From Methylococcus sp. EFPC2 (lineage in GTDB: Bacteria > Pseudomonadota > Gammaproteobacteria > Methylococcales > Methylococcaceae): DNA of 64,000 bases. The notes below the pieces were generated by a model. That model worked only from the letters and a program-made list of their open reading frames with translations. It searched no databases and was not told where the DNA came from. Of the stretch, positions 8,328 to 15,965 are shown in pieces (position 1 is the stretch's first letter; each line of letters opens with the position of its first letter). Where the stretch lies: NCBI RefSeq assembly GCF_016925495.1, contig NZ_CP070491.1:310001-374000 (forward strand). Direction: 5' to 3'. The translations under genes and the position numbers were made by a program.

Positions 8328-9931
8328 CCGAACTCGAAAAACAAAAGCTGGGCAAGACCCTCTGGGCCATTGCCGACCAACTGCGCGGTGCCATGAACGC
8401 GGACGACTTCCGCGACTACATGCTGGCCTTTCTGTTCCTGCGTTATCTGTCGGATAACTACGAAGCCGCCGCAAAGAAGGAACTGGGACCGGACTATCCG
8501 GAGTTGGAGCCTGAGGATCGGCTCAGCCCCCTGTCGTTCTGGTATTTCGATAACGCTGCGGATGTCCCTGAATTTGAAAAACAGATGCGCCGCAAGGTGC
8601 ATTACGTGATCGAGCCCCAATACCTGTGGACCAACATCACCGAGCTGGCCCGAACTCAGGACGATGAACTACTGCACACACTGCAGCAGGGTTTCGACTA
8701 CATCGAGAACCAGTCCTTCGCCAGCACCTTCAAGGGCTTGTTCTCGGAGATCAACCTGGCCTCCGACAAACTCGGCAAGGGCTATACCGAACGCAATGCC
8801 CGCTTGTGCAAAATCATCAGCGAAATCGCCAAGGGATTGACGCAATTCAGTACCGACAGCGATGCGCTGGGCGATGCCTACGAATACCTGATCGGCCAGT
8901 TTGCCGCCGGCTCGGGCAAGAAGGCGGGCGAGTTCTATACGCCACAGCCCATTTCCAGCATCCTTTCCGCAATTGTTACCTTGGACAGCCAGGAACCGGC
9001 GGAGGGTCCACGCCCGCACCTGGACAGCGTGCTGGACTTCGCTTGCGGCTCGGGCTCACTGCTGTTGAACGTGCGCCATCGCATGGGGCCGCACGGCATT
9101 GGCAAGATTCACGGCCAGGAAAAGAACATCACCACCTACAACCTGGCGCGCATGAACATGCTGCTGCACGGGGTGAAGGATTCCGAGTTCGAAATCTTCC
9201 ACGGCGACACCCTGCTGAACGAATGGGACCTGCTGCGCGAGACGAATCCGGCCAGGATGCCGAAGTTCGACGCAGTGGTGGCCAATCCGCCCTTCAGCTA
9301 CCGCTGGGAGCCGAACCAGGCGCTGGGTGAGGATGTGCGGTTCAAGAACTACGGGCTGGCGCCCAAGTCCGCCGCCGATTTCGCCTTCCTGCTGCATGGC
9401 TTCCACTTCCTCAAGCAGGACGGCGTGATGGCCATCATCCTGCCCCACGGCGTGCTGTTCCGTGGTGGAGCCGAGGCGCGCATCCGCACCAAGCTGCTCA
9501 AGGACGGCCATATCGACACGGTGATCGGCCTGCCGGCCAACCTGTTCTTTTCCACCGGCATTCCGGTCTGCATCCTGGTGCTGAAGAAGTGCAAGAAGCC
9601 GGACGACGTGCTGTTCATCAACGCCGCCGAGCACTTCGAGAAAGGGAAGCGGCAGAACCAATTGCTGCCCGAGCACATCGACAAGATCATCGGCACCTAT
9701 CAGTTCCGCAAGGAAGAGCCGCGTTACTCGCGGCGGGTAGGCATGGAAGAAATCGAGAAGAACGATTTCAACCTGAACATCTCGCGCTATGTCAGCACGG
9801 CGGAGGCTGAAGAGGAGGTCGTTTTGGCCTCTGTCCACGCCGAACTGGTGTCACTGGAGCAGCAAAGGAAAGCTGCACTCGATAAACACAACGCCTTTCT
9901 CAAGGAGCTGGGGTTACCGCTTTTGCCGTGA
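8324..9931 (+). CDS. hsdM: Type I restriction-modification methyltransferase subunit
   Basis: This subunit transfers the methyl group of S-adenosylmethionine to the N6 of adenine in the HsdS target. At 535 aa it shows the N-terminal HsdM helical domain (LWAIADQLRGAM, FLFLRYLSDNYE), the SAM-binding motif I VLDFACGSGS at 236-245 and the catalytic motif IV NPPF at 321-324. The C-terminal helices contact HsdS. The ATG overlaps the stop of the broken yhcG frame (ATGA). Placing M last, separated from R and S by two accessory genes, is unusual: most loci read R-M-S or M-S-R. All catalytic motifs are present, so host protection is probably intact despite the damaged neighbour. Confidence 0.95.
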   Translation: MTELEKQKLGKTLWAIADQLRGAMNADDFRDYMLAFLFLRYLSDNYEAAAKKELGPDYPELEPEDRLSPLSFWYFDNAADVPEFEKQMRRKVHYVIEPQYLWTNITELARTQDDELLHTLQQGFDYIENQSFASTFKGLFSEINLASDKLGKGYTERNARLCKIISEIAKGLTQFSTDSDALGDAYEYLIGQFAAGSGKKAGEFYTPQPISSILSAIVTLDSQEPAEGPRPHLDSVLDFACGSGSLLLNVRHRMGPHGIGKIHGQEKNITTYNLARMNMLLHGVKDSEFEIFHGDTLLNEWDLLRETNPARMPKFDAVVANPPFSYRWEPNQALGEDVRFKNYGLAPKSAADFAFLLHGFHFLKQDGVMAIILPHGVLFRGGAEARIRTKLLKDGHIDTVIGLPANLFFSTGIPVCILVLKKCKKPDDVLFINAAEHFEKGKRQNQLLPEHIDKIIGTYQFRKEEPRYSRRVGMEEIEKNDFNLNISRYVSTAEAEEEVVLASVHAELVSLEQQRKAALDKHNAFLKELGLPLLP

Positions 9932-10363
9932 GGAGTGCATCCAAGTGGTGAAGCTAGGGGCCGGACAGGACAGGACAGGACATAAAACCCGACCCAATGG
10001 GATTTTCAACCCTCTGTACAGCCACCGACTGTAATTTGTCACATAGCTGCCGTAGCGCAAGAGATGCACCAATTACAGCAAAGGCCGAATTGCAGGCATT
10101 CATTTAAGTGCTAAGTCCTGCTTTCAATTATTCACCATTTTTTGATCCTGGCCATGGCTCTCATGGAGCCAGATTACGCAGCCTTGCTGTAAGCCGTGAC
10201 CGGCATGTCACCGATGCGTGCCACCGCGGATATGCCGGCTTCTGGTTGAGGATGGAGGCTCACCTGGCGTAAGGGTGAGCGGCCGAGTGACCGGCGTCGT
10301 GGGGCTCTGTTAAGCTCGTCACCGACCGACAAGCGCAACGGCCCACCCACGACGGAGTATGCG
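9932..10363. other. Gap between the RM island and the GH57 gene
   Basis: It holds four tandem copies of GGACA (9963-9982), a spaced inverted repeat CTGTAATT/AATTACAG (10029-10036 and 10071-10078), CCGGCAT/ATGCCGG (10200-10206 and 10232-10238) and a small hairpin GCTCACC/GGTGAGC (10258-10264 and 10274-10280). The central part is relatively AT-rich. No gene or integrase relic was seen, although this is where the island ends. Confidence 0.5.
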
Positions 10364-12487
10364 ATGGCATTGTTTTCCCGTTTTCTCTCTATCGAGAGTC
10401 CTACCGAAATCCCCTGCGTAGCCGATGGCAAAAACCCGGCTTTCGAGCTTCGCTTCACCGCGGACGGGGAGATTCCTTTTCCGCAGTTGATTCTGCATGG
10501 CCAGGGCCAGCAGAAGCTGTTCAACGGCCCGGCGATACGGGCTGAGGAGCAGGCCAACGGGGCATGGCTCTATGTCGTGTCGGTGCCGGCGGGGGTGTTG
10601 GAGGGCGGGCGGGTCAGCGTGCAGGTCGAAGGCTGCAAGCTGGCCGATCTGGGCCGCGCTTCGGGTGACGACTGGGTCAAGGAGTTTCGCGAATTGCGGC
10701 TCCTCGTGCCGGCCAAGCCGGCGGCGGAAATTCGCGTGGCGGTGAGCGGGGGCGCCGAGGTGAAGGTCTACTTCGGCATCCACAAACACATGCACCAGCC
10801 CTATTACAACACCACCGACCGCAATTACTGGGACGGCGAGAAGGACGGCATCTTCGGCTCGCGGGTGGGCAATTACACCGATTTCGTGCCGGCTGCGGTG
10901 CGGCAATACATAGATGGGGGGTTGCCGCACGCGGGGCTTTCGACCAGCTGGAGCGGTTCGCTGATCGAGCAGCTCGAACGCTGTGCCGTGGAAGGCTTGT
11001 GCGGCGGGCGCTATGCCGGCTGGAACGGCCCGCTGCGCGGACTGGCCGGCGCCAGGACGGCGCTGGGCCATCCACGCATTGCGTTCAGCGGATTCGGATT
11101 CTTTCATCCGCTGATGCCCTTGATACCGGGGCGGGACATCGTTCGGCAAATCATCTGGCACCGGGAAGTCATACGCGGCACGTTCGGCGCCGAGGCCTCG
11201 CGCGTGCTGTTTCCGCCGGAAACGGCGTTTCATGTCCGCATGATCCCGGCGCTGGTCGAAGCCGGCGTGTCGGCGGTGATGTACGACTCCATCCACCGTT
11301 ACCGCGCCTGCCGCGATTACCCTTATGCCGGGATCAACGAAGGCATGCTGCCGCCCAACGCGGCCGAGCAGACCAATCCGGCGGTCGACGACTGGCTGCA
11401 ATTGCAGAATATCTGGGCCGGATCGAAGATTTCGCCAAGCTTGCTGCGGCCCGAATACGTGGGCTACGAAGACCCGGACGGCAAGGTACACAAGATCGTC
11501 GCCGTGCCGGCCGAACGCTACATCGGCAACGAAGACGCGCGCGGCGGTTACGGCGCGCTGCAATACCCGGCGGTGCTGGGCCAGGTCTACGACCGCATCG
11601 TCGAGACCGGCAGCTACGATCCCGCCCATCCGCCTTTCTTCATCCTGCATTCCGACGGCGACAACCACGGCGGCGGGGCGGACAGTTATTACCATCACAA
11701 CACCGGCGCGCTGGTCGAATGGCTGAAGCAGGATGGTCGCTTCGAGCTGAGCACGGTGGAGGATTATCTGCAGCGCTTCCCGCCCGATCCGGCGCGCGTG
11801 GTGCACATCGAGCCGGGCTCCTGGAGCGGCGCCGACAACGGCGATCCGCAGTTCATGAAGTGGTTCAGCCGCTACGACCAGCCCTATTCGCCGGACCTCA
11901 ATTCCTGGGCGGTGCTGACCGCTTTCCAGAATGCCGTGCACACCCTGGAGGACTGCGAGCCAGATCATCCCTTTCTGGCCGAAGCCGTGCGTCTGATGCT
12001 CACCGCCGAAACCAGCTGCTACTGGTATTGGACCGGCCAGCATATCTGGGATCAACAGGTGACCAACGCGGCGAACGCCGGCTTTGGCCTGCTCAAGCCG
12101 GTGCTCGACGGCCTGCGCGGGGCCGGCCACGACCGCAGCGGCCCGACCATCTTCCCGCCCTGGGTGACGCCGGAAAATCCGGGCGGCAAGCGTTGGGGCC
12201 AGGGCTGTTTGCTCGACGCACCCAATGTTGGCACCGTGCATACCTTCGTAGCCGATGTGTCCGGACTCAAGCGCGTCGACCTGGTGCTGCGCGAGGGCCG
12301 TCACGAAACCCGCATCGCCCTGCGCAACCACGGTCCCTATCCCAGCCAGACCGGCGCTGCGCTCACGGCCGATTATCTGACCGCCGAACTGCCGGCCGGC
12401 GCGGGCGACGTGCGTTATTACATCGAGGCGGAAGATACGTGCGGCAACGTCAGCCGGGGTTCGCTGGAGCGGATTTACCTGGCGTGA
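10364..12487 (+). CDS. Glycoside hydrolase family 57 protein
   Basis: GH57 enzymes are retaining alpha-glucan hydrolases or glucanotransferases with a (beta/alpha)7 barrel. An N-terminal region of about 130 residues, probably beta-rich, precedes the barrel. The barrel opens with GIHKHMHQPYYN (H140, H142, H144), resembling GH57 motif 1 (HxHxP). FPPETAF with E286 fits the nucleophile motif, and LHSDGDNHGG with D431/D433 fits the acid motif. The C-terminal part (TPENPGGKRWGQG onward) looks like an all-beta domain. At 707 aa it is near the middle of the family range. No signal peptide is visible, so a cytoplasmic role in glycogen or alpha-glucan metabolism is likely. The exact substrate cannot be told from sequence. 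Confidence 0.85.
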   Translation: MALFSRFLSIESPTEIPCVADGKNPAFELRFTADGEIPFPQLILHGQGQQKLFNGPAIRAEEQANGAWLYVVSVPAGVLEGGRVSVQVEGCKLADLGRASGDDWVKEFRELRLLVPAKPAAEIRVAVSGGAEVKVYFGIHKHMHQPYYNTTDRNYWDGEKDGIFGSRVGNYTDFVPAAVRQYIDGGLPHAGLSTSWSGSLIEQLERCAVEGLCGGRYAGWNGPLRGLAGARTALGHPRIAFSGFGFFHPLMPLIPGRDIVRQIIWHREVIRGTFGAEASRVLFPPETAFHVRMIPALVEAGVSAVMYDSIHRYRACRDYPYAGINEGMLPPNAAEQTNPAVDDWLQLQNIWAGSKISPSLLRPEYVGYEDPDGKVHKIVAVPAERYIGNEDARGGYGALQYPAVLGQVYDRIVETGSYDPAHPPFFILHSDGDNHGGGADSYYHHNTGALVEWLKQDGRFELSTVEDYLQRFPPDPARVVHIEPGSWSGADNGDPQFMKWFSRYDQPYSPDLNSWAVLTAFQNAVHTLEDCEPDHPFLAEAVRLMLTAETSCYWYWTGQHIWDQQVTNAANAGFGLLKPVLDGLRGAGHDRSGPTIFPPWVTPENPGGKRWGQGCLLDAPNVGTVHTFVADVSGLKRVDLVLREGRHETRIALRNHGPYPSQTGAALTADYLTAELPAGAGDVRYYIEAEDTCGNVSRGSLERIYLA

Positions 12488-12560
12488 CGCGCGCCGGGCC
12501 CGGAACCCAGTCTGTCAGCGAGTCATCAATGCAAGGGTAACCATGAGGCGCCCTCTTCCT

Positions 12561-12637
12561 GTAGGCTGGAATGAGCGGCAGCGAATTCCAGCGATAGCCG
12601 CAAACCGCTGGAATTCCCTACGGTCATTCCAGCCTAC
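12561..12637. repeat. REP-like nested palindrome
   Basis: Outer arms GTAGGCTGGAATGA (12561-12574) and TCATTCCAGCCTAC (12624-12637) are perfect complements. Inner arms GAATTCCAGCG (12583-12593) and CGCTGGAATTC (12606-12616) are also perfect. The inner arms share GGAATTC/GAATTCC cores with the outer ones. It lies 74 bases after the GH57 stop. Its shape is that of dispersed REP/BIME elements, and it could also end or protect the upstream transcript. Confidence 0.8.
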
Positions 12638-12658
12638 GCCGACAGCTATGTAAACAGT

Positions 12659-12880
12659 ATGAATGCCGTCATCCTTGAGTCGACGATCACCTGCCCGGTC
12701 TGCGGTTACGCTCAGCCGGAAACCATGCCGACCGATGCCTGCCAGTTCTATTACGAATGCACGAACTGCAAGACTCTGCTCCGACCGCTGCCGGGCGATT
12801 GCTGTGTGTTCTGTTCCTACGGTTCGGTGCCCTGCCCGCCGGTGCAGGAGCACGGAAAATCCGGCGGCTGTTGTGGATAG
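12659..12880 (+). CDS. Small cysteine-rich GDCCVFCSYGS protein
   Basis: This 73-aa protein has a CPVCGY pair near the N-terminus, a CTNC pair in the middle, then GDCCVFCSYGSVPCPP and a CC end. It therefore holds four or more likely metal-binding cysteine pairs. Small proteins with this GDCCVFCSYG signature are common in proteobacteria, often next to metal-handling genes; their function is unknown. A zinc-ribbon or metal-binding role is inferred from the cysteines. It starts 22 bases after the REP-like palindrome and its last codons overlap the next gene. Confidence 0.75.
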   Translation: MNAVILESTITCPVCGYAQPETMPTDACQFYYECTNCKTLLRPLPGDCCVFCSYGSVPCPPVQEHGKSGGCCG

Positions 12881-13652
12881 TTTTTCGACCAGGTCCCGTG
12901 AACACGCCGCGGAGTTCCGTTTCTACGAGGAACTGAACGACTTCCTGCCGCCGGACCGCCGCAAGAAGACGGTGGACTACCGCTTCGACGGCCATCCTGG
13001 CATCAAGGATCCGATAGAAGCGCTGGGTGTGCCCCACACCGAGGTCGATCTCATCGTCGTGAACGGCGAATCGGTCGGTTTCGATTACCGGCTGCAAGCA
13101 GGCGATCGGGTGGCGGTCTATCCGGTCTTCGAGAGTTTCGACATCACGCCGCTGGTCAGGTTGCGCGAACACCCGCTGCGCCGCACCGCCTTCGTGCTCG
13201 ACGTGAATCTGGGCAAGCTGGCGCGTCGTCTGCGTCTGCTGGGCTTCGACGCCTTGTACAACAACCGCTACCACGATGCGGAAATCGTCGACATCGCCGT
13301 GCGGGAGAAGCGCATCGTTCTGACGCGCGACCGCCGCCTGCTCTTCGCCAAGCGGATAAGCCATGGCTATTGGGTGCGCTCGGTGCATGCCGACGAACAA
13401 ACTGGCGAAGTGCTCCGGCGTTTCGATTTATACGGCCAGATCCGCCCGTTTTTTCGTTGCCTGGCGTGCAATGGGCTGCTGGCTCCGGTCGAAAAGGCCG
13501 AGGTCCTCGACCGGCTGGAGCCGAAGACCCGGCTTTATTACGAGCACTTTTACCGCTGTTCGGACTGCGCCAAGGTCTATTGGGAGGGTTCGCACGTGGA
13601 AAACATGCGGCGCTGGTGCCGGCCGTTTATCATGGCATCCGACCGGGTTTGA
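12873..13652 (+). CDS. Mut7-C RNase domain protein with N-terminal ubiquitin-like domain
   Basis: It combines a Mut7-C_ub ubiquitin-fold N-terminus (FRFYEELNDFLPPDRR through YRLQAGDRVAVYP) with the Mut7-C (DUF82) PIN-like nuclease domain (FVLDVNLGKLARRLRLLGFD, later VLTRDRRLL). A zinc knuckle (CLACNGLL and CSDCAKVYW) closes the protein. The conserved Asp residues of the PIN fold (VLDVNLG, LTRDRRLL) are present. The frame is open further upstream, but that part overlaps the Cys-rich gene and is not homologous. The GTG at 12873 is taken as start because it directly precedes the conserved N-terminus and gives an 8-bp overlap. Members are thought to act on RNA, but the target is unknown. Confidence 0.8.
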   Translation: MDSFSTRSREHAAEFRFYEELNDFLPPDRRKKTVDYRFDGHPGIKDPIEALGVPHTEVDLIVVNGESVGFDYRLQAGDRVAVYPVFESFDITPLVRLREHPLRRTAFVLDVNLGKLARRLRLLGFDALYNNRYHDAEIVDIAVREKRIVLTRDRRLLFAKRISHGYWVRSVHADEQTGEVLRRFDLYGQIRPFFRCLACNGLLAPVEKAEVLDRLEPKTRLYYEHFYRCSDCAKVYWEGSHVENMRRWCRPFIMASDRV

Positions 13653-13680
13653 ATCCGCGGCGTCCGTTCGGAGGTCCATG

Positions 13681-14478
13681 ATGAAGTATCGTTATTCGTC
13701 GTTCGTCGGCTTCGCACTTGGCCAAAACACAGGTTCTGCGCGGCATCGAAAGCGCCTCGGCTTCGGTCTGGTCGGCTGCCTGTTGTTGCTGGTGTGTTCG
13801 GAGGGCATAGGTTTGGAAAACGAAAATCCCGACTATGCCGCGGCGCGTGCCCGCATGGTCAAACAGCAGCTGGACGGAACCCGCGATGCGATCAAGCATC
13901 CCGGCGTGTTGAAGGCGATGGCCTCGGTGCCGCGGCACGAGTTCGTCCCGGAGGAGCTCCGCGAGGTCGCCTATGCCGACGGCCCCTTGCCCATCGGTTA
14001 TGGCCAGACCATATCGCAACCGTATGTGGTCGCCTTCATGACCGAAAAGCTGGATCCCAAACCGACCGACAAGGTGCTGGAGATCGGCACCGGATCCGGT
14101 TATCAAGCGGCGATCCTGTCCGGCCTGGTGTCCGAGGTTTATAGCATGGAGATCGTCGAGGAACTGGCCGAGCGCGCCCAGATCGACCTGGCCCGGCTGG
14201 GCTACCGCAACGTCAAGGTTCGCCATGGCGACGGTTATCGGGGCTGGCGGGAAGCCGCGCCTTTCGATGCGGTCATCGTGACCTGTGCGCCGGATCGGGT
14301 GCCTCAACCCCTAGTGGACCAGTTGAAGGACGGAGGCCGCATGGTTATCCCTGTGGGCGGGAGCCTGGTGCAGACGCTTTATCTCTTGAGGAAACACGGC
14401 GCGCAACTGGAGCAGGAGGCCATATTGCCGGTGCGTTTCGTGCCGATGACCGGAGAAATCCGGAATACGACCCCGTGA
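13681..14478 (+). CDS. pcm: Protein-L-isoaspartate O-methyltransferase, exported form
   Basis: It repairs isoaspartyl residues in damaged proteins by SAM-dependent methylation. The catalytic domain shows the PIMT signature (YGQTISQPYVVAFMTE), the SAM loop VLEIGTGSGYQ and VIVTCAPD. Unlike cytosolic Pcm it has about 45 extra N-terminal residues: a basic stretch (RHRKR, 21-25) and a hydrophobic run GFGLVGCLLLLVC. This looks like a signal peptide or membrane anchor, so activity in the periplasm is likely. The residue before Cys39 is Val, which does not fit a lipobox well. A second ATG lies directly upstream at 13678. The stop overlaps the start of the following permease (GTGA). Confidence 0.88.
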   Translation: MKYRYSSFVGFALGQNTGSARHRKRLGFGLVGCLLLLVCSEGIGLENENPDYAAARARMVKQQLDGTRDAIKHPGVLKAMASVPRHEFVPEELREVAYADGPLPIGYGQTISQPYVVAFMTEKLDPKPTDKVLEIGTGSGYQAAILSGLVSEVYSMEIVEELAERAQIDLARLGYRNVKVRHGDGYRGWREAAPFDAVIVTCAPDRVPQPLVDQLKDGGRMVIPVGGSLVQTLYLLRKHGAQLEQEAILPVRFVPMTGEIRNTTP

Positions 14479-15770
14479 CGTCGAGCGCGGCGGCTCCGTC
14501 CCGCACGCTGGGCTTGTACACCGCCACGGCGCTGGTGGTCGCCAGCATGGTGGGCACTGGGGTGTTCACCACCAGCGGTTTGTTGCTGCAGGATCTGAAG
14601 TCGCCCTGGGCGGTGCTGGCGGCCTGGCTGTTGGGCGGGGTGCTGGCCGTTTGCGGCGCCTTGAGTTACGGTGATCTGGTCAAGCGCATGCCGGAGTCGG
14701 GCGGGGAATATCTTTTCCTTTCGCGCATGCTGCATCCGGCGGCGGGCAACATGGCCGGATGGGTGTCGCTGCTGGTCGGATTCTCCGCGCCATTGGCCGC
14801 GGCGGCATTCGGGTTCGGCGAATACGTCAAGGCCTGGCTGCCCGGCTGTTCGCCCTTGTGGCCGGGCACGGTCTTGCTGTGCGCCTGCGCCGCTATCCAT
14901 GCGATCCGCCCGGGCGGCGGCGTATGGCTGCAGAATTTTGCGGTGACGCTGAACGTCCTGCTGATGCTGGCATTCGTCGCCTACGCCGCGCCGCACCTTC
15001 CGCACGCCGACTGGCGGGTTTCGCTGAGCGGCGACAGAGAGCCGGGCGCATTCCCTTTGGCCCTGGTATGGGTGTCGTTCAGCTATGCCGGCTGGAATGC
15101 GGCGGTCTATATCGCCGCCGAAGTGGTCGAGCCGGAGCGGGTGCTGCCGCGTGCCTTGCTGACCGGTACGGTCCTGGTCGCCGCCCTGTATTTGGCTCTG
15201 AATACGGCTTTCCTGTTCGCGGCCCCTGCGGCGGAATTGGCCGGCAAGACGGAAGTGGCGCGTATCGCCGCGTTGGCACTGGGCGGGCAGGCGGGCGCCG
15301 ATGCCGTCGCCGCGCTGGTGGCGCTGGCCTTGGCGACTTCCGCTTCGGCCTTGATGATGGCCGGCCCCAGGGTCTACGCCCGCATGGCCCAGGACGGCTA
15401 TCTGCCCCGCCTGTTCCAGGGCGGCATCGCAGCGCCCCGCGCGTCCATCGCCCTGCAATGCGCTTTGGCTCTCGCCTTGTTGTGGAGCACGGCTTTTCGC
15501 AGCCTGCTGACCTATATCGGTTTCACCCTCGGCCTGTCCACGGCGGCCGCGGTGATCGGCCTCATGTGTACGAAATGGCGGCATGGCCCCTCGTTTTCCG
15601 TCACCGGCTGGCCGCTGGTGCCGGCGGTGTTCCTGGCCGGCGTGGTTTGGATGGTGGCGGCCACGGTCTGGCGGCAACCGCTCGAAAGCCTGTGGGGGCT
15701 GCTGACCTTCGCGCTCGGCTGGCTGAACTGGCGGCTCAGCCGTCCGGCACCCGCTGTCACCGCCGATTAG
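14475..15770 (+). CDS. APC-family amino acid permease
   Basis: A 431-aa integral membrane protein with about 12 hydrophobic segments. The N-terminal APC consensus is clear (TATALVVASMVGTGVFTT), with the broken-helix glycine motif GTGVF of this superfamily. SYAGWNAAVYIAAEV matches the sixth-helix region. It most likely moves an amino acid with protons or as an exchanger across the inner membrane; the substrate cannot be assigned. Translation starts at a GTG that overlaps the pcm stop, so the two are probably co-translated. Confidence 0.88.
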   Translation: MTSSAAAPSRTLGLYTATALVVASMVGTGVFTTSGLLLQDLKSPWAVLAAWLLGGVLAVCGALSYGDLVKRMPESGGEYLFLSRMLHPAAGNMAGWVSLLVGFSAPLAAAAFGFGEYVKAWLPGCSPLWPGTVLLCACAAIHAIRPGGGVWLQNFAVTLNVLLMLAFVAYAAPHLPHADWRVSLSGDREPGAFPLALVWVSFSYAGWNAAVYIAAEVVEPERVLPRALLTGTVLVAALYLALNTAFLFAAPAAELAGKTEVARIAALALGGQAGADAVAALVALALATSASALMMAGPRVYARMAQDGYLPRLFQGGIAAPRASIALQCALALALLWSTAFRSLLTYIGFTLGLSTAAAVIGLMCTKWRHGPSFSVTGWPLVPAVFLAGVVWMVAATVWRQPLESLWGLLTFALGWLNWRLSRPAPAVTAD

Positions 15771-15965
15771 TCCGGCGAGACCGTTCCGGCTCCCGGTCGG
15801 CATCGGGCAAACCGGTTTCTCCTAAACTCTGGAGGCCGGCCGCGGCACCTTCACGACGAAGTCCCGGCGCAAGCCTTCTTGTCGCAGACGCACGGACCGC
15901 TTCGGCTGCCGCACGGCAAGTGACGGTGGAGCTCCGCTCGATCGCCCGGGCAACGACACGGAATC

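Noticed and set aside
10319-12331. 670-codon open frame antisense to the GH57 gene
   Set aside because: No domain; the sense strand has catalytic motifs of GH57, so this is a shadow frame.
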